Below the pieces are notes generated by a model. That model was not told the origin of the DNA. It ran no database searches and saw only the letters and a list, made by a program, of their open reading frames with translations. Shown in pieces: positions 44,166 through 53,179 of a DNA stretch of 64,000 bases; positions within the stretch are counted from its first letter, which is position 1; every line of letters starts with the position of its first letter. The translations under genes were made by a program, and so were the position numbers. The stretch is taken from contig NZ_JASJEV010000001.1 in the NCBI RefSeq assembly GCF_030067675.1, positions 634,309 through 698,308 of the forward strand. Direction: 5' to 3'. Origin of the DNA: Chelatococcus albus (GTDB lineage Bacteria > Pseudomonadota > Alphaproteobacteria > Rhizobiales > Beijerinckiaceae).

Positions 44166-44195
44166 GTTATATGTGCACCGCACAACGAATGTCAA
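44166..44195 (-). promoter_or_regulatory. Sigma70-type promoter of the phasin gene
   Basis: On the minus strand, TTGACA (44195-44190) and TATAAC (44171-44166) are separated by 18 bases. The transcript would begin about 90 bases ahead of the phasin ATG. The match to consensus is one of the best in the window and fits a highly expressed gene. Confidence 0.7.
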
Positions 44196-44364
44196 GAAAT
44201 GCGCTGCACTGCAAAATTGAGCCGCCTCCCCAACCTGCCCTTAACCCATCCGTAACCCCGTCCTCCTACCGTCGTTGACTGTGCCGCGGGTGCTACGGGT
44301 CCAGGGGAGGACCTCCGCGGCCGTTCTCGGCCTTCCGGGCCGTCGACAGTCGGGGACGGACAGT

Positions 44365-45945
44365 ATGGTTTGGGGTTGCGTTGCGGCCCGGCGGTGGCAT
44401 GGCTCGCTCGCCGGGATCGTGGGAGTTGTGGCGACCGTCGTCGTCGCCACGTCGTCGCCGGCCGAGGCGGCACGCAGACGCCACCGCGCGCCTGCCTACA
44501 GTCCGCCCTACGCGGCCATGGTCGTCGACGCCAAGACCGGCAGGACGCTGCACGCCGAGAACGAGGACGCGCCGCGCATCCCCGCCTCCCTGACCAAGGT
44601 CATGACGCTCTACCTGCTCTTCGAGCAGCTCGAGCGCGGGCGCATGCAGCTCGACACGAACCTGAAGGTGTCGGCCTATGCGGCGTCCCAGGCGCCCTCC
44701 AAGCTCGGGCTGCGCCCTGGCTCGACCATCGAGGTCGAGGACGCGATCAAGGCGCTCGTGACGAAGTCGGCGAACGACGTCGCCGTGGCGGTAGCCGAGA
44801 ACATCGCCGGCTCGGAGAGCGAGTTCGCGCAGATGATGACGGCGAAGGCGCGGGCGCTCGGCATGAGCCGCACGACCTTCCACAACGCCAACGGCCTTCC
44901 CTCGAGCCCGCCGAACATCACCACCGCCCGCGACCTCACCATTCTCGGCCGGGCCATCCAGGACCGCTTCCCGCGCTACTATTCCTATTTCTCGACCCGC
45001 GTGTTCCACTACGCCGGCCGCGCGATGCCCAACCACAACAAGCTCCTCGGCCGCGTCGAGGGCGTCGACGGCATCAAGACCGGCTACACGCGCGCTTCGG
45101 GCTTCAACCTGATCACCTCGGCGAAAAGCGAGGGCCGCCACGTGGTCGCCGTGGTGCTCGGCGGCCGCTCCGGCGCCTCGCGCGACCAGATCATGGCCTC
45201 GCTCGTTCGCGAGCAGCTGCCGCGCGCCTATGCCGGTGCGCGCACCGCGCCCGTCGTTGCCGAGGCACCCTCGCAGGACCGGCCGAAGCCCGCCGTCGTC
45301 GCGGAGGCACCGCGCTCCCGCCCGAGCGACGAGGCCCCGGTCGAGACCACGGCCGCGATCCCGCGCGTCACTCCGGCCAAGGCCGAGGTGGCGCAGGCCG
45401 CTCCGACCGCCCCGATCGCCAAGCCCCTCGACCTGTCGAACATCCGCCCGGTGGTCGCCTCGGCCTCCGGCTCCACCGCCACGCCCTCGAACCTGCGTTG
45501 GGTGCAGGGCCCGCAGCCGACCCAGCGGGCGGAGACCGCGCCGCGTGAGGTCGTCGCCTCCATCGCCCCCGTGCCCGTGCGAGCGACGGTCGAGTCCGCC
45601 GTCGATGCCAGGACGGACGGCAAGAACGCCAGGGCGGGCCGGACGGTCGTCGCCAAGGCCGATGCGAAGGCCGAGCCTGAGGCCAAGAGCATCGCCCGCC
45701 CCTCGGGCTGGATCATCCAGCTCGGCGCGACGGAGGATGAAGGCAAGGCCAAGGATATCCTTGCCGAGGCCAAGGCGAAGTCGCGCGGCGTGCTCGCCAA
45801 GGCCGAGCCCTTCACCGAAAAGGTGACGAAGGGCAACGCCACCCTCTACCGCGCCCGCTTCTCGGGCTTCGAGGCGGATAGCGCGCAGGCCGCCTGCAAG
45901 GCGCTGAAGCGCAGCGGCTTTTCCTGCTTCGCCACCCGCGGCTGA
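44365..45945 (+). CDS. D-alanyl-D-alanine carboxypeptidase with C-terminal SPOR domain
   Basis: A periplasmic DD-carboxypeptidase (DacA/PBP5 type, peptidase S11) of 526 residues. A signal peptide (GSLAGIVGVVATVVVATSSPAEA) is followed by the three penicillin-binding motifs: SLTK near residue 70, SAN near 138 and KTGYT near 237. A long Ala/Pro-rich linker leads to a SPOR domain (SGWIIQLGATEDEGKAKDIL ... FEADSAQAACKALKRSGFSCF) that targets septal, denuded peptidoglycan. This S11-SPOR fusion is typical of alphaproteobacteria. The ATG at 44365 begins MVWGCVAARRW. It diverges from the phasin gene. Confidence 0.95.
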   Translation: MVWGCVAARRWHGSLAGIVGVVATVVVATSSPAEAARRRHRAPAYSPPYAAMVVDAKTGRTLHAENEDAPRIPASLTKVMTLYLLFEQLERGRMQLDTNLKVSAYAASQAPSKLGLRPGSTIEVEDAIKALVTKSANDVAVAVAENIAGSESEFAQMMTAKARALGMSRTTFHNANGLPSSPPNITTARDLTILGRAIQDRFPRYYSYFSTRVFHYAGRAMPNHNKLLGRVEGVDGIKTGYTRASGFNLITSAKSEGRHVVAVVLGGRSGASRDQIMASLVREQLPRAYAGARTAPVVAEAPSQDRPKPAVVAEAPRSRPSDEAPVETTAAIPRVTPAKAEVAQAAPTAPIAKPLDLSNIRPVVASASGSTATPSNLRWVQGPQPTQRAETAPREVVASIAPVPVRATVESAVDARTDGKNARAGRTVVAKADAKAEPEAKSIARPSGWIIQLGATEDEGKAKDILAEAKAKSRGVLAKAEPFTEKVTKGNATLYRARFSGFEADSAQAACKALKRSGFSCFATRG

Positions 45946-46138
45946 CCGCGGGCTGGCCTTTCCCGAGCCGACAACGAGAAGCGGCGCGCCCCCGGGTGAC
46001 GCTGTCGGTCGGGCCCGACGCGCGGAAGCGGCCGCCGGGTCTGCGACCGGATCTGGCTCAAACAACGGAGGCGGCGACGGCGCCGGCTCCCGAGGCGACA
46101 AGACGAGTGAAGCATTCGACCGGAACGCGCGTGGAGTA

Positions 46139-46858
46139 TCAGCGATGCCGGTGCAAGAGAGTCTCCTTGGCCTGGTTCACCCGGGTCGCGAGATAGGTCG
46201 AGCCCCCCTGGTCGGGGTGCAGTTTCTTCATGAGCGCGCGGTGCGCACGACGGATCTCGTCCTCGCCCGCCCCCGGGCTAAGGCCGAGAATTTCGTAAGC
46301 CTCCTTTTCCGACATCGCGCCCGACTGCGCCTCGCGGCCCGCCCCCGCGTGCACATACGCGTCAGCGTCTTCACGCCAGCGGGGAAACCGGCGGTCCAGA
46401 TAAGCCTCTAGGAGGCGGGCCCCGTCCGGATCCATGCGCGCGCAATCGCGGTAGAGCGTCGCAAGCGTTTCGATACCGAGGTCGTCGAGCGCCACGCCGG
46501 CATGCGGACCGGCGATGACCCGGCCCCGCATCGTGCCGCTGTCGTGGTCGAGTTCCATCTCGATCGTCGCCGAGCGTACGCGCGAGGCCGCCCCTCTCGC
46601 CTTGCGGGTCCGTGCACCGCCGCCGAAGTTCGGCAGGCCGAAGCCGTTGCCCGTCAGAAGCCACCAGCCGAAGCCGGCGACGGGCAGCGCCACGTCCCAG
46701 CGCCCGCGCACGAGAAGGAAGGTCGCGAGCGCAAGGCCCGCGATGCCGCCCGCCTTCCGCAGGGCAAGCGCGAGCTTCTTCGGGTCGGCCTGGGCATAGA
46801 CGCGGCTCAGCCACCACAGAATGGCGACGGCGAGCACACCGTAGAGCAGCGTGATCAT
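46139..46858 (-). CDS. Membrane-anchored DnaJ-domain protein
   Basis: A 239-residue protein with two N-terminal membrane segments (LLYGVLAVAILWWLS; GLALATFLLVRGRWDVALPVAGFGWWLL), a basic Gly-rich stretch (FGGGARTRKARG), a middle region with the pattern SATIEMELDHDSGTMRGRVIAG seen in DjlA-like alphaproteobacterial proteins, and a C-terminal J domain (SEKEAYEILGLSPGAGEDEIRRAHRALMKKLHPDQGGS split here) with the HPD motif. It would recruit Hsp70 to the membrane. The ATG overlaps the stop of the VWA gene by 4 bases. Confidence 0.9.
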   Translation of the reverse strand: MITLLYGVLAVAILWWLSRVYAQADPKKLALALRKAGGIAGLALATFLLVRGRWDVALPVAGFGWWLLTGNGFGLPNFGGGARTRKARGAASRVRSATIEMELDHDSGTMRGRVIAGPHAGVALDDLGIETLATLYRDCARMDPDGARLLEAYLDRRFPRWREDADAYVHAGAGREAQSGAMSEKEAYEILGLSPGAGEDEIRRAHRALMKKLHPDQGGSTYLATRVNQAKETLLHRHR

Positions 46859-47598
46859 CGGGCCTGGCTCATCGCGGCGAGGAGCTTGCGCGCCTCACCC
46901 GCCTCATGGTCAGCGATCCGGCGCAATGCGTCGAGGCCTCCGCTCGCATAGGCCGCCGCCGCGCGCAACAGCGCCGCGAGCGACTGTGGCGCGCGCGCGT
47001 CGAACCGCGCATAGGCGCCGCCGGTCAGCTGGGCGATCTGGCGGAAGGCCTCGCCGGCGACAGGGTCCTGCCCCTCGTGGAACACGAACGCCTTGACGCC
47101 GAGAAGGCCGAGTTCCCCCGCGACGGCGCAGAGATCGTCGAGGGGCTCCTCCATGGCGTCGCCCACGTAGACGAGCGCGCGCACGCCCGAGCGCCCGGCC
47201 TCCTTGCGCACATGCCGCAGCACGCGCCCGATCTGCGTGTGCCCGCCACGGCAGGCGATGCGGTCCATGAGCCCGGTCAGCGCCCGGGCGTCCGTCACCC
47301 AGCTGGAGGCGCGGCATTCATCATAGCCGCGGAAATAGACGAGCTGCACCGCAAGCCCGCCGACGGCGCCCGCAGCCTCGAACATCTCCGCCTGCACCGA
47401 ACAGGCGAGGTCCCAGGTCGGCTGGCGGCTCATGGTGGCGTCGAGGGCGAAGACCAGGCGCCCGGCGCAGGCATCAGGCGACAGCCCAGCCACCGCGCGC
47501 GCCTCGCTCAGGAACGCATCGATCGCCTCTCCGCTCGACGCCACAACGTCGCTCGTCGCACCCTTCGCGGGCGGCTTCGGCTGTTCGCCGCGAGCCAT
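46855..47598 (-). CDS. VWA domain-containing protein
   Basis: A 247-residue protein built around a von Willebrand A-like domain: GRLVFALDATMSRQPTWDLA (strand 1 with a MIDAS-like D.T.S), then VQLVYFRGYDECRASSW, GGHTQIGRVL and ALVYVGDAMEE. The MIDAS is partly conserved (DATMS instead of DxSxS). No signal peptide, so cytoplasmic. The ATGA overlap shows tight coupling with the membrane J-domain protein downstream. The pair may act together in protein quality control, which is inference only. Confidence 0.85.
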   Translation of the reverse strand: MARGEQPKPPAKGATSDVVASSGEAIDAFLSEARAVAGLSPDACAGRLVFALDATMSRQPTWDLACSVQAEMFEAAGAVGGLAVQLVYFRGYDECRASSWVTDARALTGLMDRIACRGGHTQIGRVLRHVRKEAGRSGVRALVYVGDAMEEPLDDLCAVAGELGLLGVKAFVFHEGQDPVAGEAFRQIAQLTGGAYARFDARAPQSLAALLRAAAAYASGGLDALRRIADHEAGEARKLLAAMSQAR

Positions 47599-47702
47599 CG
47601 GCGTTTCCGCTCCTCGTGATTCTCGCCACTGGAATCTGGTGTGGCTCCGCGCGGCTGCCAAGCGTGCGCATCGCTCTCGCACACAGGTTCACCATAGTTC
47701 CA

Positions 47703-47731
47703 TTGGACGGCGACGCGGGCTTTGCTAGATA
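47703..47731 (+). promoter_or_regulatory. Sigma70-type promoter of panC
   Basis: TTGGAC (47703-47708) and TAGATA (47726-47731) are 17 bases apart. The predicted start of transcription lies about 60 bases ahead of the panC ATG, and the element lies in the gap between the divergent VWA and panC genes. Confidence 0.6.
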
Positions 47732-47799
47732 TGCTGCAACGCAGCAATAACGCCTCCGGGGCCTCGGTCCTCGCGGGCGGCGACGGGAGGACATCGCAG

Positions 47800-48645
47800 A
47801 TGCACATGACGCCGGTTGCGCCGACGGTCGAGGCCCTGCGGCGGGCAGTGGGGAATTGGCGTCGGGAAGGTGCACGCATCGCTCTCGTGCCGACGATGGG
47901 CGCCCTGCATGAAGGCCACCTGTCGCTTGTGGAAATCGCCCGCCGGCAGGCCGAGCGCGTGGTCGTTTCGATTTTCGTCAATCCGACCCAGTTCGGCCCG
48001 AACGAGGACTTCGCCAAATATCCGCGCACGCTCGACGACGATCGCCGCAGGCTCGGAACGCTCGCCGATCTCGTCTTCGCGCCAAGCGTCGAGGAGATGT
48101 ATCCGGCGGGCTTCGCCACGACCGTGTCGCTCGAGGGGCCAGCGACAGCAGGACTCGAAGACGCCTTCAGGCCCACCCATTTCGCCGGCGTGGCGACGGT
48201 GGTCTCCAAGCTCTTCATCCAGACGACACCGGACTTCGCCGTCTTCGGCGAGAAGGACTACCAGCAGCTCAAGGTCGTGACCCGCATGACGCGCGACCTT
48301 GATCTGCCGGTCACGATCGTGCCCGGCGAGACGGTGCGGGAGGCGGATGGCCTCGCCATGTCGTCGCGCAACCGCTACCTCTCGGCCGAGGCGCGGGCGA
48401 AGGCCCCCGCCATCCATGCGACGCTGTCCACTTGCGCTGCGCGTCTGCGCACCGGGGAAGCGCCGGCGACCGTGCTCCCCGATGGGCGCCGGCGTCTGAC
48501 GGATGCCGGTTTCACCATCGACTATCTCGAAGCCCGGAACGCGGAAACGCTTGCGCCGGTGGAGAGCGTGCAGGCGGAGCCGGTGCGCCTGCTCGTGGCC
48601 GCCCGCCTCGACGGAACACGTCTCATCGACAATCTCGCCGTGTGA
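47800..48645 (+). CDS. panC: Pantothenate synthetase
   Basis: PanC ligates pantoate and beta-alanine with ATP to give pantothenate. The 281-residue protein has the nucleotide-binding PTMGALHEGHLSLV (HIGH-like), FVNPTQFGPNEDFAKYPRTL, GEKDYQQL and the KMSKS-like MSSRNRYLS. The ATG at 47800 follows GGGAGGA with eight bases spacing. It has its own promoter and is divergent from the VWA-DnaJ pair. panB is not adjacent. Confidence 0.97.
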   Translation: MHMTPVAPTVEALRRAVGNWRREGARIALVPTMGALHEGHLSLVEIARRQAERVVVSIFVNPTQFGPNEDFAKYPRTLDDDRRRLGTLADLVFAPSVEEMYPAGFATTVSLEGPATAGLEDAFRPTHFAGVATVVSKLFIQTTPDFAVFGEKDYQQLKVVTRMTRDLDLPVTIVPGETVREADGLAMSSRNRYLSAEARAKAPAIHATLSTCAARLRTGEAPATVLPDGRRRLTDAGFTIDYLEARNAETLAPVESVQAEPVRLLVAARLDGTRLIDNLAV

Positions 48646-48684
48646 GCCTCGCCGGCGACCACGAGACCCCGCTCCGGGCAACGC

Positions 48685-49041
48685 TCAATGGAGCCGCCGG
48701 CGCTCGGCCGCCGCGGCCGCCTTCTCCCAGGCGACGATCATCTGCGCGGCCATGCCGTCATCCGCCAGGCTGCGGCTGATCTCGCTGTAGAGCCGCTGCG
48801 TCGCGGCCAGTTCGGCCGTCAGACCCGCGGCGTCCTCGCCGGCGACCCGCGCCGCCGCGCAGCGGTCGGAGGCTGCCGCCATCTCGGCATAGGCGAATGC
48901 TGCTGCTGCCGTTCGGAACACCTTGCCGTCGGCCCCGTCAACGGCACCGGTGTCGCGATCGCGCATGAGCACGAGATAGCCTTCGCTGCTCTCGAAGACC
49001 TCGTAGCGCCATCCCTGGCCTTCCGACGAACCGATCAACAT
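48685..49041 (-). CDS. Hypothetical protein
   Basis: A 118-residue soluble protein without a recognised domain. The N-terminal third reads WRYEVFESSEGYLVLMRDRDTGAVDG, suggesting a small beta-sheet; the rest is an Ala-rich helix with a charged end (IVAWEKAAAAAERRRLH). Two starts are possible (49053 and 49041); ATGGAGG lies five bases before the ATG at 49041. Codons end almost wholly in G or C. It is convergent with panC, 40 bases away, and divergent from a small secreted protein. Confidence 0.65.
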   Translation of the reverse strand: MLIGSSEGQGWRYEVFESSEGYLVLMRDRDTGAVDGADGKVFRTAAAAFAYAEMAAASDRCAAARVAGEDAAGLTAELAATQRLYSEISRSLADDGMAAQMIVAWEKAAAAAERRRLH

Positions 49042-49226
49042 GGAAGCCTCCATCGGCTTCGCTACCCGCTTCCGATGGGGAAAGTGTCGTCCACAGGCCC
49101 GTCGCCGGCTGTGCGCTGCGGCACGTGACAGGGGCAGGCGCGTCCCGCATGGTCTTGGGCGCGAACCGACTCGCCGCAAGCCCGAGGCCGCGCGGCCGAG
49201 GCGGCGCCTCCCCGCCAGAGACAGAC

Positions 49227-49589
49227 ATGCCCCTCCGCCCGCTCCGGCTCGCCGCCGTCATCCTCGCGCTCGCGGCCTGGCCGAACGTCCCGCGTGCGTC
49301 CGCCCAGGACATCACCGCCGAGGGCGTCGCCCGCTCCTACAGCCTCTTCGCCGTCCTCGGCGAGGTCTGTGCCCGGTTCTACCCCGTCGATCCCAAGCGC
49401 GTGGAAGCCTACAAGGCCACCTTCAAGGCCATCGGCGCCGATGCCTTCGGCGCCGAGGCCTATTCCCGGGCGCTGGCCAGCGAGCTGCCACGGCGGCACG
49501 AGGAGGTGACGGCGACGGGCGAGGAACGATGGTGCATGCACCAGAAGCGTGATCTCGCCGCGCGGGGGGCGAAGGACCTCTTCCTCTAG
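49227..49589 (+). CDS. Small secreted hypothetical protein
   Basis: A 120-residue protein with a clear signal peptide (LRLAAVILALAAWPNVPRASA, cut probably before QDITAEG). The mature part is helical, with two cysteines (GEVCARFY and ERWCMHQKRD) that may form a disulfide in the periplasm. No family is recognised. The ATG at 49227 is chosen because it puts the signal peptide at the N-terminus. It is followed by a convergent VOC-family gene. Confidence 0.7.
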   Translation: MPLRPLRLAAVILALAAWPNVPRASAQDITAEGVARSYSLFAVLGEVCARFYPVDPKRVEAYKATFKAIGADAFGAEAYSRALASELPRRHEEVTATGEERWCMHQKRDLAARGAKDLFL

Positions 49590-49607
49590 GCGCCGGGACC
49601 GCCCATC

Positions 49608-49958
49608 CTACCGATGGGCCAGGATGTTGACGAGCTTGCCGAAGGGATCGCGCACGTAGAAGCGGCGAACGCCCCACGGCTCCTCGGCCGGTCCGTATTC
49701 GACAGCGAAGCCCGCTCCTCGAATGCGCGCGAGCGCAGCGTCGAGGTCGTCGACCTCGATCGGCAGATCGGGCGTGGGCGTGCCGGAGCCGCCTTCGGCG
49801 GCGATGCTGATCTGGACGCCCATGTCCTCCCGCGTGCCGTAGGTCACGATCCAGCCGTGATCCATCAGCAGCTCGAGACCGGGCGCGTCCCCGTAGAAGC
49901 TCTTCGCCCGCGCGAGGTCGCGGGCATCGATATTGGCGACAATGCGTTTGACCTTCAC
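49608..49958 (-). CDS. VOC (glyoxalase/bleomycin resistance) superfamily protein
   Basis: A 116-residue single VOC module. VKRIVANIDARDLARAKSFYGD at the start and DPFGKLVNILAHR at the end are classic for the superfamily; the E/H/D metal ligands are not clearly complete, so a binding rather than enzymatic role is possible. The likely start is GTG at 49958; a TTG at 49988 gives ten more residues. It lies downstream of DUF1489 on the same strand but is separated from it by ~450 bases. Confidence 0.85.
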   Translation of the reverse strand: MKVKRIVANIDARDLARAKSFYGDAPGLELLMDHGWIVTYGTREDMGVQISIAAEGGSGTPTPDLPIEVDDLDAALARIRGAGFAVEYGPAEEPWGVRRFYVRDPFGKLVNILAHR

Positions 49959-50047
49959 GACCGTCCCCGTCGCTCCGCAGTCCCTCAAACGAACCTTCCG
50001 GACGTGAACGCCGAGCCTGTCTGGATGGCGCGTGCGGGGCTGCCGGG

Positions 50048-50271
50048 TTAGCGGCTGCGCACCGCCGCCTCACCGCGGATGCTGCCGCCGACCTGCACCT
50101 TCACCCCGCCGAGATCGAAATGGCCGGGCATCTTGGCGCTCCCCCGCACCGCCTCGCGTGCGGGCTTGGCTGCCGCGCGGCACGCGGGGTCGGGAACCGC
50201 GACACCCGGCGCAGTCTCGACGGTCTTGCAAGGCGCCGCCGCAAGCGACGCGCGGGCAAGACGGCCGTCAT
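50048..50271 (-). pseudogene. Probable frameshifted remnant of a small secreted protein gene
   Basis: One frame ends at 50048 with TAA and reads ASLAAAPCKTVETAPGV and a C-terminal VKVQVGGSIRGEAAVRSR; nearly all its codons end in G or C, as in real genes here. Just upstream a different frame gives FAPIALLMTAVLPA, which looks like the hydrophobic core of a signal peptide joined to that protein. The join needs a one-base shift near 50250-50260, and a TAG cuts off any start for the upstream frame. This suggests a decayed gene or a sequencing error. Family unknown. Confidence 0.35.
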
Positions 50272-50412
50272 GAGGAGGGCGATTGGCGCGAAGGCGCGAG
50301 TCCGCGCGCCGGCCTATCCATCCGCCCGTGAGTCCCTGCGCATACGCATGCTCCGCCCCCTCGTGAACCCCACAGCCGGCACTGTGCCACCACCGGACGC
50401 GGCAGTGAAAGG

Positions 50413-50850
50413 TCAGATCAGCCCGAGGCCCGCAAGTTCGCGGCGCAGCGCCTCCGGCATGTCGGCAAGGTCGCCGGCGGTGCGGCCGATGTCCTTCGGC
50501 GCGTCCCTGGCGTCGAGATAGCGCCAGCCCTGGAAGGGCCGGCTCGGGCGCGGCTCGACCGGCATCACGACGGGCTCCAGCACGAGATGACAACGGTGGA
50601 TGCCCCCGCCATCCGTGAAGGGGCGTATGTCGAGGAGCCGCTGGCGGCAGGCCACCTGCCCCTTGATCACCCAGTAGAGCGAACCGCCGTCGAGCAACTC
50701 GTCGATGCGCTTGGGCACCATGCGCGTCGTATGCGTCTGCTCCTCGGGCTGCCCCAGGCGGCGCTTCTGCAGCATCGTCTCCTCGATCCACTCCTCGAGA
50801 TCACGGATCGACTCGGCACCGACGCACAGCTTGATGAGGTGAAGGGGCAT
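50413..50850 (-). CDS. DUF1489 family protein
   Basis: A 145-residue protein of the alphaproteobacterial DUF1489 family, with PLHLIKLCVGAESIRDLEEWI, HTTRMVPKRIDELLDGGSLYWVIKG, CRQRLLDI and PSRPFQGWRYL as conserved blocks. It has no signal peptide or membrane segment, so it is cytoplasmic. Function unknown; it is nearly universal in Rhizobiales and Rhodobacterales. AGGAGGCC immediately precedes the ATG at 50850. It is 131 bases downstream of mccA, beyond its terminator. Confidence 0.92.
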   Translation of the reverse strand: MPLHLIKLCVGAESIRDLEEWIEETMLQKRRLGQPEEQTHTTRMVPKRIDELLDGGSLYWVIKGQVACRQRLLDIRPFTDGGGIHRCHLVLEPVVMPVEPRPSRPFQGWRYLDARDAPKDIGRTAGDLADMPEALRRELAGLGLI

Positions 50851-50939
50851 GGCCTCCTCTTAGGGCATCACGCCGCCGACGCGAAGCAGCCCTTGCGCCG
50901 GCGAGGCCGCGTGACTGTGCATAAGACGGCTCACCAACG

Positions 50940-50980
50940 AGGCGCCGATGGGGCGCGTCGCAGGCGCCCCATCGGCGCCT
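50940..50980 (-). terminator. Hairpin terminator of mccA
   Basis: A perfect 16-bp inverted repeat (AGGCGCCGATGGGGCG at 50940-50955 and its complement at 50965-50980) with a nine-base loop starts one base after the mccA stop codon. There is no long T run, but the stem is the strongest in the window. It separates mccA from DUF1489. Confidence 0.7.
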
Positions 50981-50981
50981 T

Positions 50982-52952
50982 CTATTCCGCCGCCCTGATC
51001 AGCACGACGCGCGCGCCTTCCGCCACCTGCGCCCCGGCTTCGGCCGCGATCTCGGCGACGACGCCGTCACAGGGCGCGACGAGCGCATGCTCCATCTTCA
51101 TCGCCTCGACCACGGCGAGCCTCTGGCCCTTCTCCACCGTCTGCCCCGCCTCGACGAAAACGGCGACGAGCTTGCCGTGCATCGGCGCCTTGACAAGGCC
51201 GTCCCCATCCATGTGCTCAAGATCGACGGTGAAGGGATCGTAGAGCTTCACGCTGGTCTGCCGCCCCTCGCGCAGCACGAGGACGCCACCGTCCCCCTCC
51301 ACCACCATGAGGCCGTGCTCGCCGGGCGCGACCGGGTGACCGGGGATCTCGATCGAGGGCCCGTTGCGGTCGAACGACAGATCCACGTCGAGCCGCGCGC
51401 CCTCGACGAGGAGCGGCAATCCCGTATGTCGGCGACCGAGGAGCTGGAAGCCGTCATCCTCCCACCAACCGCCGGCCGCCACAAGGTCGCTATGCGGCGC
51501 ACGACCGAGCGCCGTGCGTTCCTCCTCCTGTTGCACGAGCATCAAGGCGCCGGCGGCGACGGCGGCCGCGTCGAGGCCGCGCGGCACGGCGCCGAGCGCC
51601 TCGATGTTGCGGTCGATGAAGCCCGTGTCGAACCGGCCGGCGCGGAAGTCCTCCGCCTCGCAGAGCTTCCTGAGGAAGGCGACGTTGGTCTTCGGCCCGG
51701 CAACGATCGTGTCGCGGAGGACCGCTGCAAGCTTGTCGAGCGCCTCCTCGCGCGTCGGCGCATGGGCGATCACCTTGGCGATCATCGGATCGTAGAAGGG
51801 CGTCACCTCGTCGCCGGCCTCCACCCCCGTGTCGATGCGGATGCCCTCGCCTTCCGCAAACTGCAGCGCCCACAGCCGCCCGGTCGAAGGCAGGAAGCCC
51901 TTCTCGGGATCCTCGGCGTAGAGGCGGGCCTCCACGGCGTGGCCGTCCGGCGCGAGATCGGCCTGGACGAAGGGAAGAGCCTCGCCGGAAGCGACGCGGA
52001 ACTGCAGCTCCACGAGGTCGAGCCCGGTGATCGCCTCCGTCACCGGATGCTCGACCTGCAGGCGCGTGTTCATTTCCATGAAGTAGAAGCGGTCCGGCCT
52101 GAGCCCCTCGCGCCCGTCGGCAATGAACTCGACGGTGCCGGCCCCGACGTAGCCGACAGCGCGGGCCGCCTCCGTCGCCGCGCGCCCCATGGCCTCGCGC
52201 ATCTCGGGCGTCATGCCGGGTGCCGGCGCCTCCTCGATCACCTTCTGGTGGCGGCGCTGCAGCGAGCAGTCGCGCTCGAACAGATGCACCACATTGCCGT
52301 GCGTGTCGGCGAAGATCTGGATCTCGACGTGCCGCGGCGACAGCACGTATTTCTCGATGAGCACGCGCGGGTCGCCGAAGGCGCTTGCCGCCTCGCGCTG
52401 CGCACTTGCCAGCGCCTCCTCGAATTCGGCGAGCTTGTCGACCCGCTTCATGCCCTTGCCGCCACCGCCCGCCACCGCCTTGATGAGCACGGGAAAGCCG
52501 ATCTCGTAGGCCTTCTGGCGCAGGAAGTCGGCCTGCTGGCGGTCGCCGTGGTAGCCGGGCACGACCGGCACGCCCGCCTTTTCGACGAGGGCCTTGGCCG
52601 CGTCCTTGAGCCCCATTGCGCGGATGGCGCTGGCCGGCGGACCGACGAAGGCGATACCGTTCGCCGCGCAGGCCTCGGCGAATTCCGCCCGCTCGGACAG
52701 GAAGCCGTAGCCGGGGTGGATCGAGGCCGCCCCGGACTTCCTGGCGACGTCCATGATCTTGTCGATGACGAGGTAGCTGTCGCGCGCCGGGGCCGGGCCG
52801 ATGAGATGGGCCTCGTCGGCCATGTCGACGAACAGCGCGTCCGCGTCCGCCTCCGAATGGACGGCGATGGTCCTCATGCCGAGCCGCCGCGCCGTGCGGA
52901 TGATGCGGCAGGCGATCTCGCCACGATTGGCGATGAGGACGCTGTCGAGCAT
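50982..52952 (-). CDS. mccA: 3-methylcrotonyl-CoA carboxylase biotin-containing subunit
   Basis: A 656-residue biotin carboxylase/carrier subunit. The N-terminal carboxylase has VLIANRGEIACRIIRT, GYGFLSERAEFAE, the glycine-rich KAVAGGGGKGMK and EMNTRLQVEHPVTE; the C-terminal carrier has EAMKMEH with the biotinylated Lys at ~619. This architecture fits MccA, PccA and GccA; the MccB-type beta subunit at 56956-58575 argues for methylcrotonyl-CoA, the leucine pathway. The usual genetic neighbour mccB is 4 kb away. The ATG at 52952 begins MLDSVLIAN. Confidence 0.9.
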   Translation of the reverse strand: MLDSVLIANRGEIACRIIRTARRLGMRTIAVHSEADADALFVDMADEAHLIGPAPARDSYLVIDKIMDVARKSGAASIHPGYGFLSERAEFAEACAANGIAFVGPPASAIRAMGLKDAAKALVEKAGVPVVPGYHGDRQQADFLRQKAYEIGFPVLIKAVAGGGGKGMKRVDKLAEFEEALASAQREAASAFGDPRVLIEKYVLSPRHVEIQIFADTHGNVVHLFERDCSLQRRHQKVIEEAPAPGMTPEMREAMGRAATEAARAVGYVGAGTVEFIADGREGLRPDRFYFMEMNTRLQVEHPVTEAITGLDLVELQFRVASGEALPFVQADLAPDGHAVEARLYAEDPEKGFLPSTGRLWALQFAEGEGIRIDTGVEAGDEVTPFYDPMIAKVIAHAPTREEALDKLAAVLRDTIVAGPKTNVAFLRKLCEAEDFRAGRFDTGFIDRNIEALGAVPRGLDAAAVAAGALMLVQQEEERTALGRAPHSDLVAAGGWWEDDGFQLLGRRHTGLPLLVEGARLDVDLSFDRNGPSIEIPGHPVAPGEHGLMVVEGDGGVLVLREGRQTSVKLYDPFTVDLEHMDGDGLVKAPMHGKLVAVFVEAGQTVEKGQRLAVVEAMKMEHALVAPCDGVVAEIAAEAGAQVAEGARVVLIRAAE

Positions 52953-53179
52953 GACGGTTCCACCCTTGGCTTGAGTGCTCTTTGCCCCGGGTCTAGCCCG
53001 CCCGGTTGCGATGCGAAAGTAGACCTGTTGCCCACCCCCGTCACCGCCCGGGACATGGGCGGCGGCGGCAAAAATCGTGCAGCCCTGCGCATTTTCCCCT
53101 TTGCCCTGCGCACGGAATGGTCCATGGAGGCGCCAACAATCAGGGAGGGCCCGAGGAGCAACGCTGCAAGGAGCTCCGA

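Noticed and set aside
45935-45952. Short hairpin CCCGCGG/CCGCGGG across the stop codon of the carboxypeptidase gene.
   Set aside because: Only 7 bp with no T run; such GC hairpins arise easily by chance here, so it is not listed as a terminator.
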